A stretch of DNA of 64,000 bases from Pseudomonas sp. MWU13-2100 (GCF_023242365.1 NZ_JALLIX010000024.1:36382-100381); one strand, 5' to 3'; counted from the stretch's first letter, positions 16,217-25,681 are shown. Numbers and translations: made by a program. Notes: generated from the sequence alone by a model not told the origin.

Positions 16217-18580
16217 TTACTTGCGCAACAGGCGCAACCCATTGAACACCACCAGCAGGCTGACGCCCATATCGGCGAACACCGCCATCCACATGGTCGC
16301 AAAGCCCAGGAACGTCACCGCCAGGAAGATCGCCTTGATCACCAGTGCCAGGGCGATATTTTGCCTGAGGATACGCGCGGTCTGGCGCGAAAGGCGAATG
16401 AAAGCCGGAATCTTGCGCAGATCATCGTCCATCAGGGCGACATCGGCGGTCTCGATGGCGGTGTCGGTACCGGCGGCGGCCATGGCGAAACCGATCTCGG
16501 CGCGGGCCAGGGCCGGGGCATCGTTGATACCGTCGCCGACCATGCCGACCTGATGGCCACGGGCATACAGCTCTTCAATGGCCTGCAGTTTGTCGGTGGG
16601 CAACAGGTCGCCGCGGGCCTCGTCGATCCCGACCTGGGCGGCAATAGCGGCGGCGGTATGGACGTTGTCCCCGGTCAACATCAGGGTCTTGATCCCCATG
16701 GCGTGCAACTCGCGGATCGCTTCGCGGCTGGAGTCCTTGACCGTATCGGCCACCGCGAACAAGGCCAGTGGGCCAGAGGCGTCGAGCAACAGCACCACGC
16801 TCTTGCCTTGTTTTTCCAGGGCGAAGAGCTTTTCCTCCAGGGCCGGCGAGCAAAGGCCGAGGTCTTCCACCAGGCGATGGTTGCCCAGGTAGTAACCCTG
16901 ACCGCCGATCTCACCGCGCACCCCGCGCCCACTCAGGGCTTCGAACGCCTCGACGTCGAGTCGTGCGTACTGTTTGTCCTGCCCGTCGCGGGCAATTGCC
17001 AGGGACACCGGATGGTCGGAGCGCGCCGCGAGGCTGGCGGCAATCGCCGATGCGGTATCGAGGGCCTGTGGGGCGAGGACCAGGAAATCGGTCAGTACCG
17101 GCTTGCCGTGAGTAATGGTGCCAGTCTTGTCCAGGGCCAGGTAATCGAGCTGGTGCCCGCTTTCCAGATACACCCCGCCCTTGACCAGGATGCCTTTGCG
17201 GGCGGCGGCGGCCAGGCCGCTGACGATGGTCACCGGGGTCGAAATCACCAGCGCGCACGGACAGGCAACCACCAGCAGGACCAGCGCCCGGTAGATCCAG
17301 TCGAACCACAGGCCGTTCATGAACAGCGGCGGCAGCACCGCCACCGCCAGGGCGAAGGCGAACACTGCGGGGGTGTAGATTTTCGCGAAGGTATCGACGA
17401 AACGCTGGGTCGGCGCCCGTGCACCCTGGGCCTGCTCGACGGCATGGATGATCCGCGCCAGGGTCGAGTTGCCCGCAACGGCGGTCACCCGATAGTCCAG
17501 CGAACCGGCCTGGTTAATGGTGCCGGCGAAGACCTTGTCGCCCGGATTCTTCTCGATGGGCAGGCTTTCGCCGGTGATCGGTGCCTGATCGACGCTGGAG
17601 CTGCCGTAGACCACTTCGCCGTCGAGGCCGATGCGCTCACCGGGCCGCACACGCACCAACGTGCCCAGTTCGATGCTTTTCACCTCACGCTCGACCCATT
17701 CACCGTCGGGCTGGCGTACGGTGGCCTGCTCCGGCGTCATCTGCATCAGGCCGCTGATGGCGTTGCGCGCACGGTCCAGCGACTTGGCTTCGATCAACTC
17801 GGCAATGGTGAAAAGGAACATCACCATCGCCGCTTCCGGCCACTGGCCGATCAGCACGGCGCCGGTCACGGCGATGCTCATCAGCGCGTTGATATTCAGG
17901 TTGCGGTTCTTCAGGGCGATCCAGCCCTTTTTATAGGTGCTCAGGCCACCGCTGAGAATGGAAACCAGCGCGATAATGGCCACCACCCAGGTCGGGGCCA
18001 GACCGGTGAAGTGAATCACTTCGGCGGCCAATGCAGCGACACCGGACAGCGCCAGGGGCCACCAGGGCTTCTTCGCCGCCGGCTGGCTTGGGGTTTCGGC
18101 GCTTGCGCCCTCTTCCAGCGGCTCGGCCTGCATGCCCAGGGACTTGATGGCGTCGATGATCGGCGTGGTCGACGACAGGTCATGGGTCACGCCGAGGATC
18201 CGGTTGATCAGATTGAACTCAAGCTGCTGCACACCCGCCAGCTTGCCGAGCTTGTTCTGGATCAGCGTCTGCTCGGTGGGGCAATCCATGGCTTCGATGC
18301 GGAAACGGCTCAAACGTGCGTCGGCGCTGGTGGTCTCGCTGAGCTTGATCAACGCCGGGGCTTCGGCGCTCGAACAGCAGCTATGCGCATGCCCGGCCGC
18401 GCCATGGGAGTGGGAAGCCGTCACCGGCTGGAGGACACGGAAAGACTGGGGAGCCGGCTTATCGGCAGGACCGTGCTCATAAGCATGGCCGTGATCGTGA
18501 TCGTGATCGTGATCGTGATCGTGGCCAGCATGCGTGTGATCGCTGCCGGGCTTGTGCGAAGGATGGATGGAGTCGCTCAT
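16217..18580 (-). CDS. cadA: Zn/Cd/Pb-transporting P1B-type ATPase CadA
   Basis: A 787-residue heavy-metal efflux ATPase. The N-terminus is a His/Asp-rich metal-binding tail (HDHDHDHDHDHGH near residues 19-31), then a His/Cys cluster (SHSHGAAGHAHSCCSS), then one HMA domain with a CPTE (Cys-x-x-Glu) site in EAMDCPTEQ. The core has TGES, the membrane CPCALV motif of Zn/Cd pumps, the phosphorylation site DKTGTITHGKP, HP (SDHPVSLA) and GDGINDAPAL. The ATG at 18580 has a ribosome binding site (AGGGA). It is divergent from cadR with a shared MerR-type operator, so expression should respond to Cd, Zn or Pb. Confidence 0.95.
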   Translation of the reverse strand: MSDSIHPSHKPGSDHTHAGHDHDHDHDHDHGHAYEHGPADKPAPQSFRVLQPVTASHSHGAAGHAHSCCSSAEAPALIKLSETTSADARLSRFRIEAMDCPTEQTLIQNKLGKLAGVQQLEFNLINRILGVTHDLSSTTPIIDAIKSLGMQAEPLEEGASAETPSQPAAKKPWWPLALSGVAALAAEVIHFTGLAPTWVVAIIALVSILSGGLSTYKKGWIALKNRNLNINALMSIAVTGAVLIGQWPEAAMVMFLFTIAELIEAKSLDRARNAISGLMQMTPEQATVRQPDGEWVEREVKSIELGTLVRVRPGERIGLDGEVVYGSSSVDQAPITGESLPIEKNPGDKVFAGTINQAGSLDYRVTAVAGNSTLARIIHAVEQAQGARAPTQRFVDTFAKIYTPAVFAFALAVAVLPPLFMNGLWFDWIYRALVLLVVACPCALVISTPVTIVSGLAAAARKGILVKGGVYLESGHQLDYLALDKTGTITHGKPVLTDFLVLAPQALDTASAIAASLAARSDHPVSLAIARDGQDKQYARLDVEAFEALSGRGVRGEIGGQGYYLGNHRLVEDLGLCSPALEEKLFALEKQGKSVVLLLDASGPLALFAVADTVKDSSREAIRELHAMGIKTLMLTGDNVHTAAAIAAQVGIDEARGDLLPTDKLQAIEELYARGHQVGMVGDGINDAPALARAEIGFAMAAAGTDTAIETADVALMDDDLRKIPAFIRLSRQTARILRQNIALALVIKAIFLAVTFLGFATMWMAVFADMGVSLLVVFNGLRLLRK
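18489..18524. repeat. Hexanucleotide tandem repeat coding His-Asp
   Basis: The unit gatcgt/gtgatc is repeated about five to six times within the cadA coding sequence and encodes alternating His-Asp. Because the unit is six bases long, changes in copy number keep the frame and would only lengthen or shorten the metal-binding tail. Confidence 0.85.
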
Positions 18581-18616
18581 GGGTGCGTCCCTGAAAGTGC
18601 TTGTTGCCAAGTGAAC

Positions 18617-18637
18617 ACCCTGTAGTCACTATAGGGT
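18617..18637. promoter_or_regulatory. CadR operator and cadA promoter
   Basis: The near-perfect dyad accctgta-gtcac-tatagggt lies between the divergent cadA and cadR genes. On the minus strand TTGACC (18640-18635) is a -35 element and the dyad fills an overlong spacer of about 19 bp before a TTCACT-like -10. This is the standard layout of MerR-family activated promoters, in which the regulator twists the spacer when metal binds. Confidence 0.85.
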
Positions 18638-18663
18638 CAAGCACCCTTTTGCGAGATCGAGCG

Positions 18664-19110
18664 ATGAAGATTGGCGAACTGGCGAAACTCACCGACTGCC
18701 AGGTGGAAACCATCCGTTACTACGAAAAGGAAAACCTGCTGCCGGAGCCGGCGCGCAGCGAAGGCAACTACCGCCTGTACACCCAGGCGCATGTGGAACG
18801 CCTGACCTTTATCCGCAACTGCCGCAGCCTGGACATGACGCTGGAGGAGATTCGCAGCTTGCTGGGACTGCGCGACAGTCCGCAGGATCAGTGCGAAAGC
18901 GTGAATGCGCTGATTGATGAGCATATCCTTCACGTCAAGGCGCGGATTGATGGGTTGCTTGCGTTGCAGGTGCAATTGCTGGATCTGCGTCAGCGTTGTG
19001 GCGGCGGGCCGGATCTGGATCAGTGCGGGATTTTGCAGCGGTTGGAAGTCAGCGGCAGTGTGGTGGCGGCTGAAGAGCACTCACATGTCGGAAGAAGTCA
19101 CGGGCATTGA
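18664..19110 (+). CDS. cadR: MerR-family Cd(II)/Pb(II)-responsive regulator CadR
   Basis: A 148-residue MerR protein. The DNA-binding domain is MKIGELAKLTDCQVETIRYY, followed by EKENLLPEPARSEGNYRLY. A dimerisation helix and a metal site with Cys residues (DQCESVN near 77-83, and RCGGGPDLDQCG near 114-125) follow. The C-terminus is His-rich (EEHSHVGRSHGH), as in CadR of P. putida. The ATG at 18664 aligns with the MerR N-terminus. It is divergent from cadA and controls it from the dyad at 18617-18637. Confidence 0.95.
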   Translation: MKIGELAKLTDCQVETIRYYEKENLLPEPARSEGNYRLYTQAHVERLTFIRNCRSLDMTLEEIRSLLGLRDSPQDQCESVNALIDEHILHVKARIDGLLALQVQLLDLRQRCGGGPDLDQCGILQRLEVSGSVVAAEEHSHVGRSHGH

Positions 19111-19117
19111 GGGCCTC

Positions 19118-19250
19118 TGTGGCGAGCGGGCTTGCCCGCGCTGGGGTGCGAAGCGCCCCCAAAACCTGTGACTGCGTTCTGCCTGACACAGTGGGGTAGC
19201 TGATTTTAGGGGGGCTTCGCCCCCCAGCGCGGGCAAGCCCGCTCGCCACA
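19118..19250. repeat. REP inverted pair
   Basis: The outer arms are tgtggcgagcgggcttgccc and its inverse ending cgctcgccaca; an inner arm pair around the gcgccccc/ggggggcttcgcc segments extends the fold. It lies between the convergent cadR and thyA genes and shares its architecture with 2147-2278. Confidence 0.85.
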
Positions 19251-19288
19251 AATCTCGGCCAGACTTGAGACCGCTTGACTGAGACGGC

Positions 19289-20260
19289 TCAGACCGCCAT
19301 CGGCGCCGTCATCGGCGCATGGTGCTGGTAGCCTTCCAGCGAGAAATCCCCCGGCTCCACCCGCTCCAGCCACTCCGGCTGATACACACCCGTCTTGGCA
19401 AACTCCGGCACACGCTCGGAAATCACCAACTTCGGCATCGGAAACGGCTCCCGCGTCAGCTGTTCGTTGAGCATATCCAGGTGGTTTTCATATACATGGG
19501 CATCGCCGATAAAATAGGTGAACCAGCGCGGCGTATAACCGGTCAGGCGCCCGATCAGGCTGAGCAGCGCGGCGCCTTCGGTCAGGTTGAACGGCGTGCC
19601 CAACCCCAGGTCGTTCGAACGAATGTAAAGGGTCAGAGAAATCTCCTTCGTCTCCACATTCGGATGGAACTGATAGAGCAAATGGCACGGCGGCAAGGCC
19701 ATTTCATCCAGCTGCGCGCAGTTCCAGCCATGGAACAGGATCCGCCGGCTGCCCGGGTCCTTGATGATGGTGTCGACGCACTGGCGCACCTGGTCGATGG
19801 CCTTATACAGCACCACATAGGCCTGGCCGCCTTCCTCGCCCTCGGCAATCTGCCGGTAACCCTGGCCCAGGGTCTGCTCGATAGCCGCGACATTACTCTT
19901 GGCAATCTGCTTGTACGCCGGCCATTTACGCCATTGCACTCCATAGATCTCGCCCAGATCGTCTTCGCCCTGGCGGAACGGGTTGGCCAGCCACTGCGCG
20001 TTTTCATTGGCGTTCTGGTCCCAGACCTTACAGCCCAGCGCGCGAAACTCGGCGGCGTTGTTCACCCCACGGAGAAAACCGCACATCTCGCCGACAGCGG
20101 ACTTGAAGGCCATCTTGCGGGTGGTGATCGCCGGAAAACCTTCCTTGAGGTCATAACGCAACATCGCCCCGGGGAAACTGATGGTGTTCACGCCGGTACG
20201 GTTGGCCTGTTTGGTGCCGTTGTTGATGACGTGGGCGACCAGTTCGAGATATTGCTTCAT
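19289..20260 (-). CDS. thyA: Thymidylate synthase
   Basis: A 323-residue ThyA that methylates dUMP to dTMP with methylenetetrahydrofolate. The folate and nucleotide motifs are visible: NRTGVNTISFPGAMLRY at the N-terminus, the catalytic Cys in ALPPCHLLYQF, then RSNDLGLGTPFNLTEGAAL and the YFIGDAHVYENHLDML segment. It is longer than E. coli ThyA (264 residues) because of an insertion in the middle, the form usual in Pseudomonas. It lies directly downstream of lgt, as in many gamma-proteobacteria. Confidence 0.97.
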   Translation of the reverse strand: MKQYLELVAHVINNGTKQANRTGVNTISFPGAMLRYDLKEGFPAITTRKMAFKSAVGEMCGFLRGVNNAAEFRALGCKVWDQNANENAQWLANPFRQGEDDLGEIYGVQWRKWPAYKQIAKSNVAAIEQTLGQGYRQIAEGEEGGQAYVVLYKAIDQVRQCVDTIIKDPGSRRILFHGWNCAQLDEMALPPCHLLYQFHPNVETKEISLTLYIRSNDLGLGTPFNLTEGAALLSLIGRLTGYTPRWFTYFIGDAHVYENHLDMLNEQLTREPFPMPKLVISERVPEFAKTGVYQPEWLERVEPGDFSLEGYQHHAPMTAPMAV

Positions 20261-20282
20261 GAGTTACCTGCATCCTTGAATA

Positions 20283-20300
20283 CGGGGCCCGCGGGCCCCG
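20283..20300. promoter_or_regulatory. GC-rich palindrome in the lgt-thyA gap
   Basis: The perfect 18-bp palindrome cggggcccgcgggccccg lies between the lgt stop and the thyA start. It has no T-run, so it would at most be an attenuating or stabilising hairpin inside a shared lgt-thyA transcript. Confidence 0.45.
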
Positions 20301-20308
20301 ATCCGAAT

Positions 20309-21130
20309 TTAAAGCGTGGCGCCTTTCGCGGCCGGAGGGGTCGCGGCGCGGTGATAGGCGAACCACAATAAACCCAGGCCGCCGATGATCATCGGCAGAC
20401 TGAGAATCTGCCCCATGGTCACCCAGCCGAACGCCAGATAGCCGAGCTGCGCATCCGGCACCCGGACGAACTCGACGACAAAACGGAAGATCCCGTAGAA
20501 CAAGGCGAACATGCCCGAGACCGCCATGGTCGGCCGCGGCTTGCGCGAGAACAACCAGAGGATCACGAACAGGGCCACGCCTTCCAGGGCGAACTGGTAC
20601 AGCTGCGACGGGTGACGCGGCAACTGGGCCGGGTCGCTGAACGGCGGGAAGATCATCGCCCACGGCAAATCGGTCGGCTTGCCCCACAGTTCGGCGTTGA
20701 TGAAGTTGCCGATGCGCCCGGCACCCAGGCCGATCGGCACCATCGGCGCGACAAAGTCCATCAGTTGGAAGAACGACTTGCCGTTGCGCCGGCCAAACCA
20801 CCAGGCCGCCACCATCACCCCGATGAAGCCACCATGGAACGCCATACCGCCCTTCCAGACTTCGAAAATCAGCGTCGGGTTGGCCAGGTAGGCGCTCAGG
20901 TCGTAGAACAGCACATAGCCCAGGCGCCCGCCGACGATCACGCCCATGGCCAGCCAGAAGATCAGGTCGGAGAGTTTTTCCTTGGTCCAGGTCGGGTCGA
21001 AACGGTTCAGGCGCCGGGAAGCCAGCAGCCACGCACCGCCAATGCCGACCAGGTACATCAGGCCGTACCAGTGGATTTTCAGCGGGCCGATGGCCAGGGC
21101 CACCGGGTCAATCTGCGGGTAAGGCAGCAT
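20309..21130 (-). CDS. lgt: Prolipoprotein diacylglyceryl transferase
   Basis: A 273-residue inner-membrane enzyme that adds diacylglycerol to the lipobox cysteine of prolipoproteins. It has about seven hydrophobic segments, the family signature GAGRIGNFINAELWG, the HGGFIGV motif, and the N-terminal GPLKIHWYGLMYLVG block. It is transcribed towards thyA, 48 bp away. It should be needed for lipoproteins such as the outer-membrane factor at 2981-4363. Confidence 0.97.
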   Translation of the reverse strand: MLPYPQIDPVALAIGPLKIHWYGLMYLVGIGGAWLLASRRLNRFDPTWTKEKLSDLIFWLAMGVIVGGRLGYVLFYDLSAYLANPTLIFEVWKGGMAFHGGFIGVMVAAWWFGRRNGKSFFQLMDFVAPMVPIGLGAGRIGNFINAELWGKPTDLPWAMIFPPFSDPAQLPRHPSQLYQFALEGVALFVILWLFSRKPRPTMAVSGMFALFYGIFRFVVEFVRVPDAQLGYLAFGWVTMGQILSLPMIIGGLGLLWFAYHRAATPPAAKGATL

Positions 21131-21255
21131 TGCAACTCCTCGATAGAGTAAAAGTTCAGAGCCCGGCGAACAGCAATCGCCCGAGCCGGCGGGTCATCTT
21201 GCGACCGTGCCATTAAGCCAATATTGCGCCTGCACGACTGAACCGAACCTGTGGC

Positions 21256-22038
21256 TCAGATCAGGAACTTCATACCGACCACGAACAACAGGCCGGCAAA
21301 CAGCCGCTTGAGCAACAGCGGCGACAACTGGTGCGCCATCTGCACACCGAAACGAGCAAAAAACATACTGGTCAGGGCAATGCCGAGCAAGGCCGGCAAA
21401 TAGATAAAGCCCAGGCTGTGGGCCGGCAACAACGGCTCGTGCCAACCCAGGAGCATGAAACTCAAGGTGCTGGCCAGGGCAATCGGCAAGCCGCAGGCCG
21501 AGGACGTCGCCACCGCCTGTGGCATCGGCACGCTGCGCCAGGTCAGAAACGGTACGGTCAGCGAGCCGCCGCCGATGCCGAAAATCGCCGAGGCCCAGCC
21601 GATCACCGCCCCCACCAGGCCGAGACCGAACTTGCCCGGCACGTTGCGGCTGGCCTTGGGCTTGAGGTTCAGCGCCATCTGCGCCGCCACCACCAGGGCG
21701 AACACGCCGATGATCTTCTGCAGGTGCGGGCCGGCAATGGCCTTGGCGGTCAACGCGCCGAGGCCCGAGCCCAGCAGGATGCCCACGGCCATCCAGACAA
21801 ATACCGGCCAAAGCACCGCACCGCGCTTGTGATGCCCACGAATGGTGTTGAACGAGGTGAAAATGATCGTCGCCAGGGAGGTGCCCACCGCCAGGTGCGT
21901 GAGAATCAGCGGATCGAACCCTTGCAGGGTGAAACTGAACACCAGCACCGGGACGATAATGATCCCGCCGCCCACGCCGAACAGCCCGGCCAGCACACCG
22001 GCACAGGCCCCCAAGACCAGATAGAGCAGAAATTCCAT
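21256..22038 (-). CDS. TSUP-family permease (TauE/SafE-like)
   Basis: A 260-residue membrane protein with about eight hydrophobic segments. It has the two diagnostic glycine-rich repeats LAGLFGVGGGIIIVP near residues 17-31 and SAIFGIGGGSLTVPF in the second half. The family moves sulfite, sulfonates or other small organic anions. The start at 22038 (MEFLLYLVLG) gives the family's usual N-terminus. It is separated from lgt by a 125-bp gap and matches its neighbour order in P. aeruginosa. The substrate cannot be told from the sequence. Confidence 0.9.
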   Translation of the reverse strand: MEFLLYLVLGACAGVLAGLFGVGGGIIIVPVLVFSFTLQGFDPLILTHLAVGTSLATIIFTSFNTIRGHHKRGAVLWPVFVWMAVGILLGSGLGALTAKAIAGPHLQKIIGVFALVVAAQMALNLKPKASRNVPGKFGLGLVGAVIGWASAIFGIGGGSLTVPFLTWRSVPMPQAVATSSACGLPIALASTLSFMLLGWHEPLLPAHSLGFIYLPALLGIALTSMFFARFGVQMAHQLSPLLLKRLFAGLLFVVGMKFLI

Positions 22039-22148
22039 GCGCGCCCCCGCGAAACAAGTCCGGCATGGTAACGGAAGGAGGCACACGGCTCTACTGGATG
22101 GCGATGGATACCCTGCGTAGAGTGGGCAAAAACATCGAGGACCAGCTG

Positions 22149-22895
22149 ATGTGCCTGATTGTCTTTGCCTGGCGCCCGGGCCATGCCCAGCCGCTGATCG
22201 TCGCGGCCAACCGCGACGAATTCTATGCCCGGCCGAGCCTGCCGCTGGCGCAATGGCCCGAAGCGCCGCAGGTTTATGCGGGACGGGATCTCGAGGCCGG
22301 TGGTACCTGGCTCGGGATCGGCCCTCGGGGGCGCTTTGCTGCCTTGACCAATATCCGCAATCCGCACCAGCCGGTGGCGCGGCGTTCACGCGGGGAGCTG
22401 GTGGCACGCTTTCTCACCGAGGACCTGTTGATTGACCACTACTTAGCCGAAATTCGCGAAAATTCGCTGGAGTACGCCGGTTTCAACCTGCTGCTAGGCA
22501 CAGCAGACGCGTTGTGGCACTTCAATTCCCATGAGAGTCAGCCACGCCAACTGGCGGAGGGTGTATACGGATTGTCCAATGCCGGGCTCGATACGCCCTG
22601 GCCGAAACTGCTCAAGGCCCGCGCAGCATTGTCCTGGACGCTGGCCGATCCCCGGCCGGAGGCTTTGCTGGCAATGCTCGGCGATCCGACGATCCCCCCC
22701 TTTGCCGAGTTGCCGGACACCGGGGTCGGCCTGGCGACCGAGAGCCTGTTGTCCAGCGTGTTTATCGCCAGCCCGAGCTATGGCACAAGGGCCAGCACGG
22801 TACTGATCAGCCACGCCGACGGCACGCGCCATCTTGTGGAGCGCAGCTTCGGACCTTATGGCGGGCATCTGGGAGAGGTGGAGCTAAAGGTCTAG
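22149..22895 (+). CDS. NRDE family protein
   Basis: A 248-residue member of the NRDE (TANGO2-like) family. The N-terminus MCLIVFAW begins with the conserved Met-Cys, and the eponymous motif is ANRDEFYAR near residue 19. A GGTWLGIGPRGRFAALTNIRNP block follows. The start at 22149 is chosen because the Cys after the initiator is conserved. The gene is convergent with ptsP (11 bp between stops). The molecular function of bacterial members is not settled. Confidence 0.88.
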   Translation: MCLIVFAWRPGHAQPLIVAANRDEFYARPSLPLAQWPEAPQVYAGRDLEAGGTWLGIGPRGRFAALTNIRNPHQPVARRSRGELVARFLTEDLLIDHYLAEIRENSLEYAGFNLLLGTADALWHFNSHESQPRQLAEGVYGLSNAGLDTPWPKLLKARAALSWTLADPRPEALLAMLGDPTIPPFAELPDTGVGLATESLLSSVFIASPSYGTRASTVLISHADGTRHLVERSFGPYGGHLGEVELKV

Positions 22896-22906
22896 CGCCT
22901 CCCCCC

Positions 22907-25180
22907 TCAATGTGTGACGGTCGGCACCACCATCCGCGACAAGCCGAGATTCTTCAGCGCCAACTGCAAGGTACTGCGAATCACCTGCGGGTTGTCGATG
23001 GTCATCACCTGGGCCAGCAGTTCCCGGGCCTTGCTCAGATTGATCTGGCGCAGCATCCATTTCACTTTCGGCAGGTTGGTGGCGTTCATCGACAAGCTGT
23101 CAAAGCCCATTGCCATCAACAGCACCGCCGCCATCGGATCACCGGCCATCTCGCCGCAGATACTCACCGGCTTGCCTTCGGCATGGGCGTCGCGCACCAC
23201 GTTCTGCAGGGCTTGCAGCACCGCCGGGTGCAGGTAGTCGTAAAGGTCCGCGACCCGCGGGTTGTTACGGTCCACCGCCAGCAGGTACTGGGTCAGGTCG
23301 TTGGAACCCACTGAGAGGAAGTCCACCTGCCGCGCCAGCTCACGGGTCTGGTACACCGCCGCCGGAATCTCGATCATCACGCCCACCGGCGGCATCGGCA
23401 CGTCGGTGCCTTCGTCGCGCACTTCGCCCCAGGCCCGGTGGATCAAGTGCAGCGCCTCTTCCATCTCATGGATGCCCGAAATCATCGGCAGCAGGATCCG
23501 CAGGTTGTTCAGACCTTCGCTGGCCTTGAGCATCGCCCGCGCCTGCACCAGGAAGATTTCCGGGTGGTCGAGGGTCACGCGGATGCCGCGCCAGCCAAGG
23601 AACGGGTTGTCTTCTTCAATCGGGAAATACGGCAGCGACTTGTCGCCGCCGATGTCCAGGCTGCGCATGGTCACCGGTTGCGGATGGAACGCCGACAACT
23701 GCTCGCGATAGATCGCCAGCTGTTCCTTTTCGCTCGGAAAGCGTTGGTTGATCATGAACGGGACTTCGGTGCGGTACAGGCCGACACCCTCGGCCCCGCG
23801 CTGCTGCGCCCGGGCCACATCCGCCAGCAGGCCGGTGTTGACCCACAGCGGCATGCGATGACCATCAGGGGTCACGCAGGGCAGTTCGCGCAAGGCGTCC
23901 AGGCCCTCGGACAACTGGCGCTCTTCTTCCACCACACCGGCGTATTGCTTGCGCAGGACTTCGCTGGGGTTGGTAAACACCTCGCCACGCGCGCCGTCGA
24001 CGATCATTTCGATGCCGTCGACCTTCGAATATGGCAGGTCCACCAGGCCCATGACCGTCGGAATGCCCATGGCCCGCGCCAGGATCGCCACGTGGGAGTT
24101 ACCCGACCCCAGTACCGAGACCAGGCCCTTGAGCTTGCCTTCCGGCACCTCGCCGAGCATGGCCGCGGTCAGCTCTTCGCTGACCATGATGGTGTTGTCC
24201 GGGTAGACCATGGCCTGCTGACGTTCGGATTGCAGGTAGGCCAGCAGCCGGCGCCCGAGGTCCTTGACGTCCGACGCGCGTTCGCGCAGGTAGGCGTCGT
24301 CCATCAGTTCAAAACGGTTGACGTGATCGGTGACCACCTGGCGCAAGGCGCCCTGGGCCCATTGGCCGGTCTTGATCACGTTGGTGATTTCGCTGCCCAG
24401 GGAGGCATCGTCGAGCATCATCAGGTAGACGTCGAACAACGCGCGCTCTTCCGGACGCAGCTGGGTCGCGAGTTTTGCCGAGAGCGTGCGCATGTCGGCG
24501 CGCACGCCTTCGATGGCGGTCTTGAACAGGGCCAACTCGGCGTCGATATCGATGATCGCCTTGTCTGGCACCACATCCAGGTCCGCTGGCGGCAGCATGA
24601 CCACCGCCGTGCCCACCGCGGCGCCCGGCGAACCCGGCACACCGATGAACTTGGCCTCCTGGATACCCTTGCCTTCACGCCCCAGCCCGCGGATCGAACC
24701 GGTGGCCTCGGCATGGGCGATAACACCGGCGAGCTGGGCGCTCATGGTCACCAGGAAAGCTTCTTCGCCTTCGTCGAACTGGCGCCGCTCTTTCTGCTGG
24801 ATCACCAACACGCCGACGACGCGGCGATGGTGGATGATCGGCGCACCGAGGAAGGAGGCGTAGCGCTCCTCGCCGGTTTCGGCAAAGTAGCGATACCGCG
24901 GGTGATCGGCGGCGTTTTCCAGGTTCAGTGGTTCTTCGCGCGTACCCACCAGGCCAACCAGGCCTTCATTCGGCGCCATGCTGACCTTGCCGATCGAGCG
25001 CTTGTTCAAGCCCTCGGTGGCCATCAGGACAAAGCGGTTGGATTCGGGGTCCAGCAAATAGACCGAGCAGACCTGGCTGCCCATGGCCTCTTTGACGCGC
25101 AATACAATAATGCCCAACGCCGCCTTGAGATCCTTGGCGGCGTTAACTTCCTGGACGATCTTGCGCAGCGTATTGAGCAT
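22907..25180 (-). CDS. ptsP: Phosphoenolpyruvate-protein phosphotransferase PtsP (EI-Ntr)
   Basis: A 757-residue first enzyme of the nitrogen-related PTS. An N-terminal GAF domain (about 1-160; GLVGLVGTREEPLNLENA and FLGAPIIHHRRVVGVLVIQ) is followed by the enzyme I part. The phosphorylated His lies in GSGNSHVAILARAMGIPTVMG, and the PEP-binding C-terminal domain has GVGLYRTEVPFM, the GGDKSLPYF segment and the catalytic Cys in SICGEMAGDP. It phosphorylates PtsO and, through it, PtsN, and influences many stress and storage traits. It follows rppH (start 25681) with a 21-bp gap on the same strand, so the two are probably cotranscribed. Confidence 0.97.
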   Translation of the reverse strand: MLNTLRKIVQEVNAAKDLKAALGIIVLRVKEAMGSQVCSVYLLDPESNRFVLMATEGLNKRSIGKVSMAPNEGLVGLVGTREEPLNLENAADHPRYRYFAETGEERYASFLGAPIIHHRRVVGVLVIQQKERRQFDEGEEAFLVTMSAQLAGVIAHAEATGSIRGLGREGKGIQEAKFIGVPGSPGAAVGTAVVMLPPADLDVVPDKAIIDIDAELALFKTAIEGVRADMRTLSAKLATQLRPEERALFDVYLMMLDDASLGSEITNVIKTGQWAQGALRQVVTDHVNRFELMDDAYLRERASDVKDLGRRLLAYLQSERQQAMVYPDNTIMVSEELTAAMLGEVPEGKLKGLVSVLGSGNSHVAILARAMGIPTVMGLVDLPYSKVDGIEMIVDGARGEVFTNPSEVLRKQYAGVVEEERQLSEGLDALRELPCVTPDGHRMPLWVNTGLLADVARAQQRGAEGVGLYRTEVPFMINQRFPSEKEQLAIYREQLSAFHPQPVTMRSLDIGGDKSLPYFPIEEDNPFLGWRGIRVTLDHPEIFLVQARAMLKASEGLNNLRILLPMISGIHEMEEALHLIHRAWGEVRDEGTDVPMPPVGVMIEIPAAVYQTRELARQVDFLSVGSNDLTQYLLAVDRNNPRVADLYDYLHPAVLQALQNVVRDAHAEGKPVSICGEMAGDPMAAVLLMAMGFDSLSMNATNLPKVKWMLRQINLSKARELLAQVMTIDNPQVIRSTLQLALKNLGLSRMVVPTVTH

Positions 25181-25201
25181 GGCTCGGGGTCGAACTCCGT
25201 G

Positions 25202-25681
25202 TCAGTCGCGCGCCAACAGGCGCGGGGCAAGCTCTTTGAGCGCGCGACGGTAGACCTCGCGCTTGAATGTCACCACCTGGCCCAACGGATACCAATAGCT
25301 GACCCAGCGCCAGCCATCGAACTCCGGTTTACCGGTCAAATCCATCCGCACCCGCTGCTCGTTGGAGAGCAAGCGCAGGAGAAACCATTTCTGCTTCTGG
25401 CCGATGCACAGCGGTTGGCTGTGGGTACGTACCAAGCGTTGCGGCAAACGATAGCGCAACCAGCCCCGGGTACAGGCGAGAATTTGCACATCTTCACGTT
25501 CCAGGCCGACTTCTTCGTTCAATTCACGGTACAAAGCGTCTTCGGGCGTTTCGTCTGGATTGATCCCGCCTTGCGGAAACTGCCATGCATCTTGATTGAT
25601 GCGGCGCGCCCAGAGGACCTGCCCAGCATCATTCGTCAGAATTATCCCGACATTAGGACGGAAACCATCGGGGTCGATCAC
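25202..25681 (-). CDS. rppH: RNA pyrophosphohydrolase RppH
   Basis: A 159-residue Nudix hydrolase that removes pyrophosphate from mRNA 5' ends and so starts RNA decay. The Nudix box GGINPDETPEDALYRELNEE (G-x5-E-x7-R-E-x2-E-E) is intact, and the protein begins (M)IDPDGFRPNVGIILTNDAG. The GTG at 25681 is selected because it gives the exact family N-terminus; a longer frame to 25741 adds unrelated residues. It stands immediately before ptsP, as in other Pseudomonas and in E. coli. Confidence 0.95.
   Translation of the reverse strand: MIDPDGFRPNVGIILTNDAGQVLWARRINQDAWQFPQGGINPDETPEDALYRELNEEVGLEREDVQILACTRGWLRYRLPQRLVRTHSQPLCIGQKQKWFLLRLLSNEQRVRMDLTGKPEFDGWRWVSYWYPLGQVVTFKREVYRRALKELAPRLLARD

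Noticed and set aside
16361..18625. Long open frame (754 codons) antisense to cadA
   Set aside because: It is a GC-rich shadow of cadA with low-complexity His/Gln/Gly composition and no domain; cadA has full P-type ATPase motifs.
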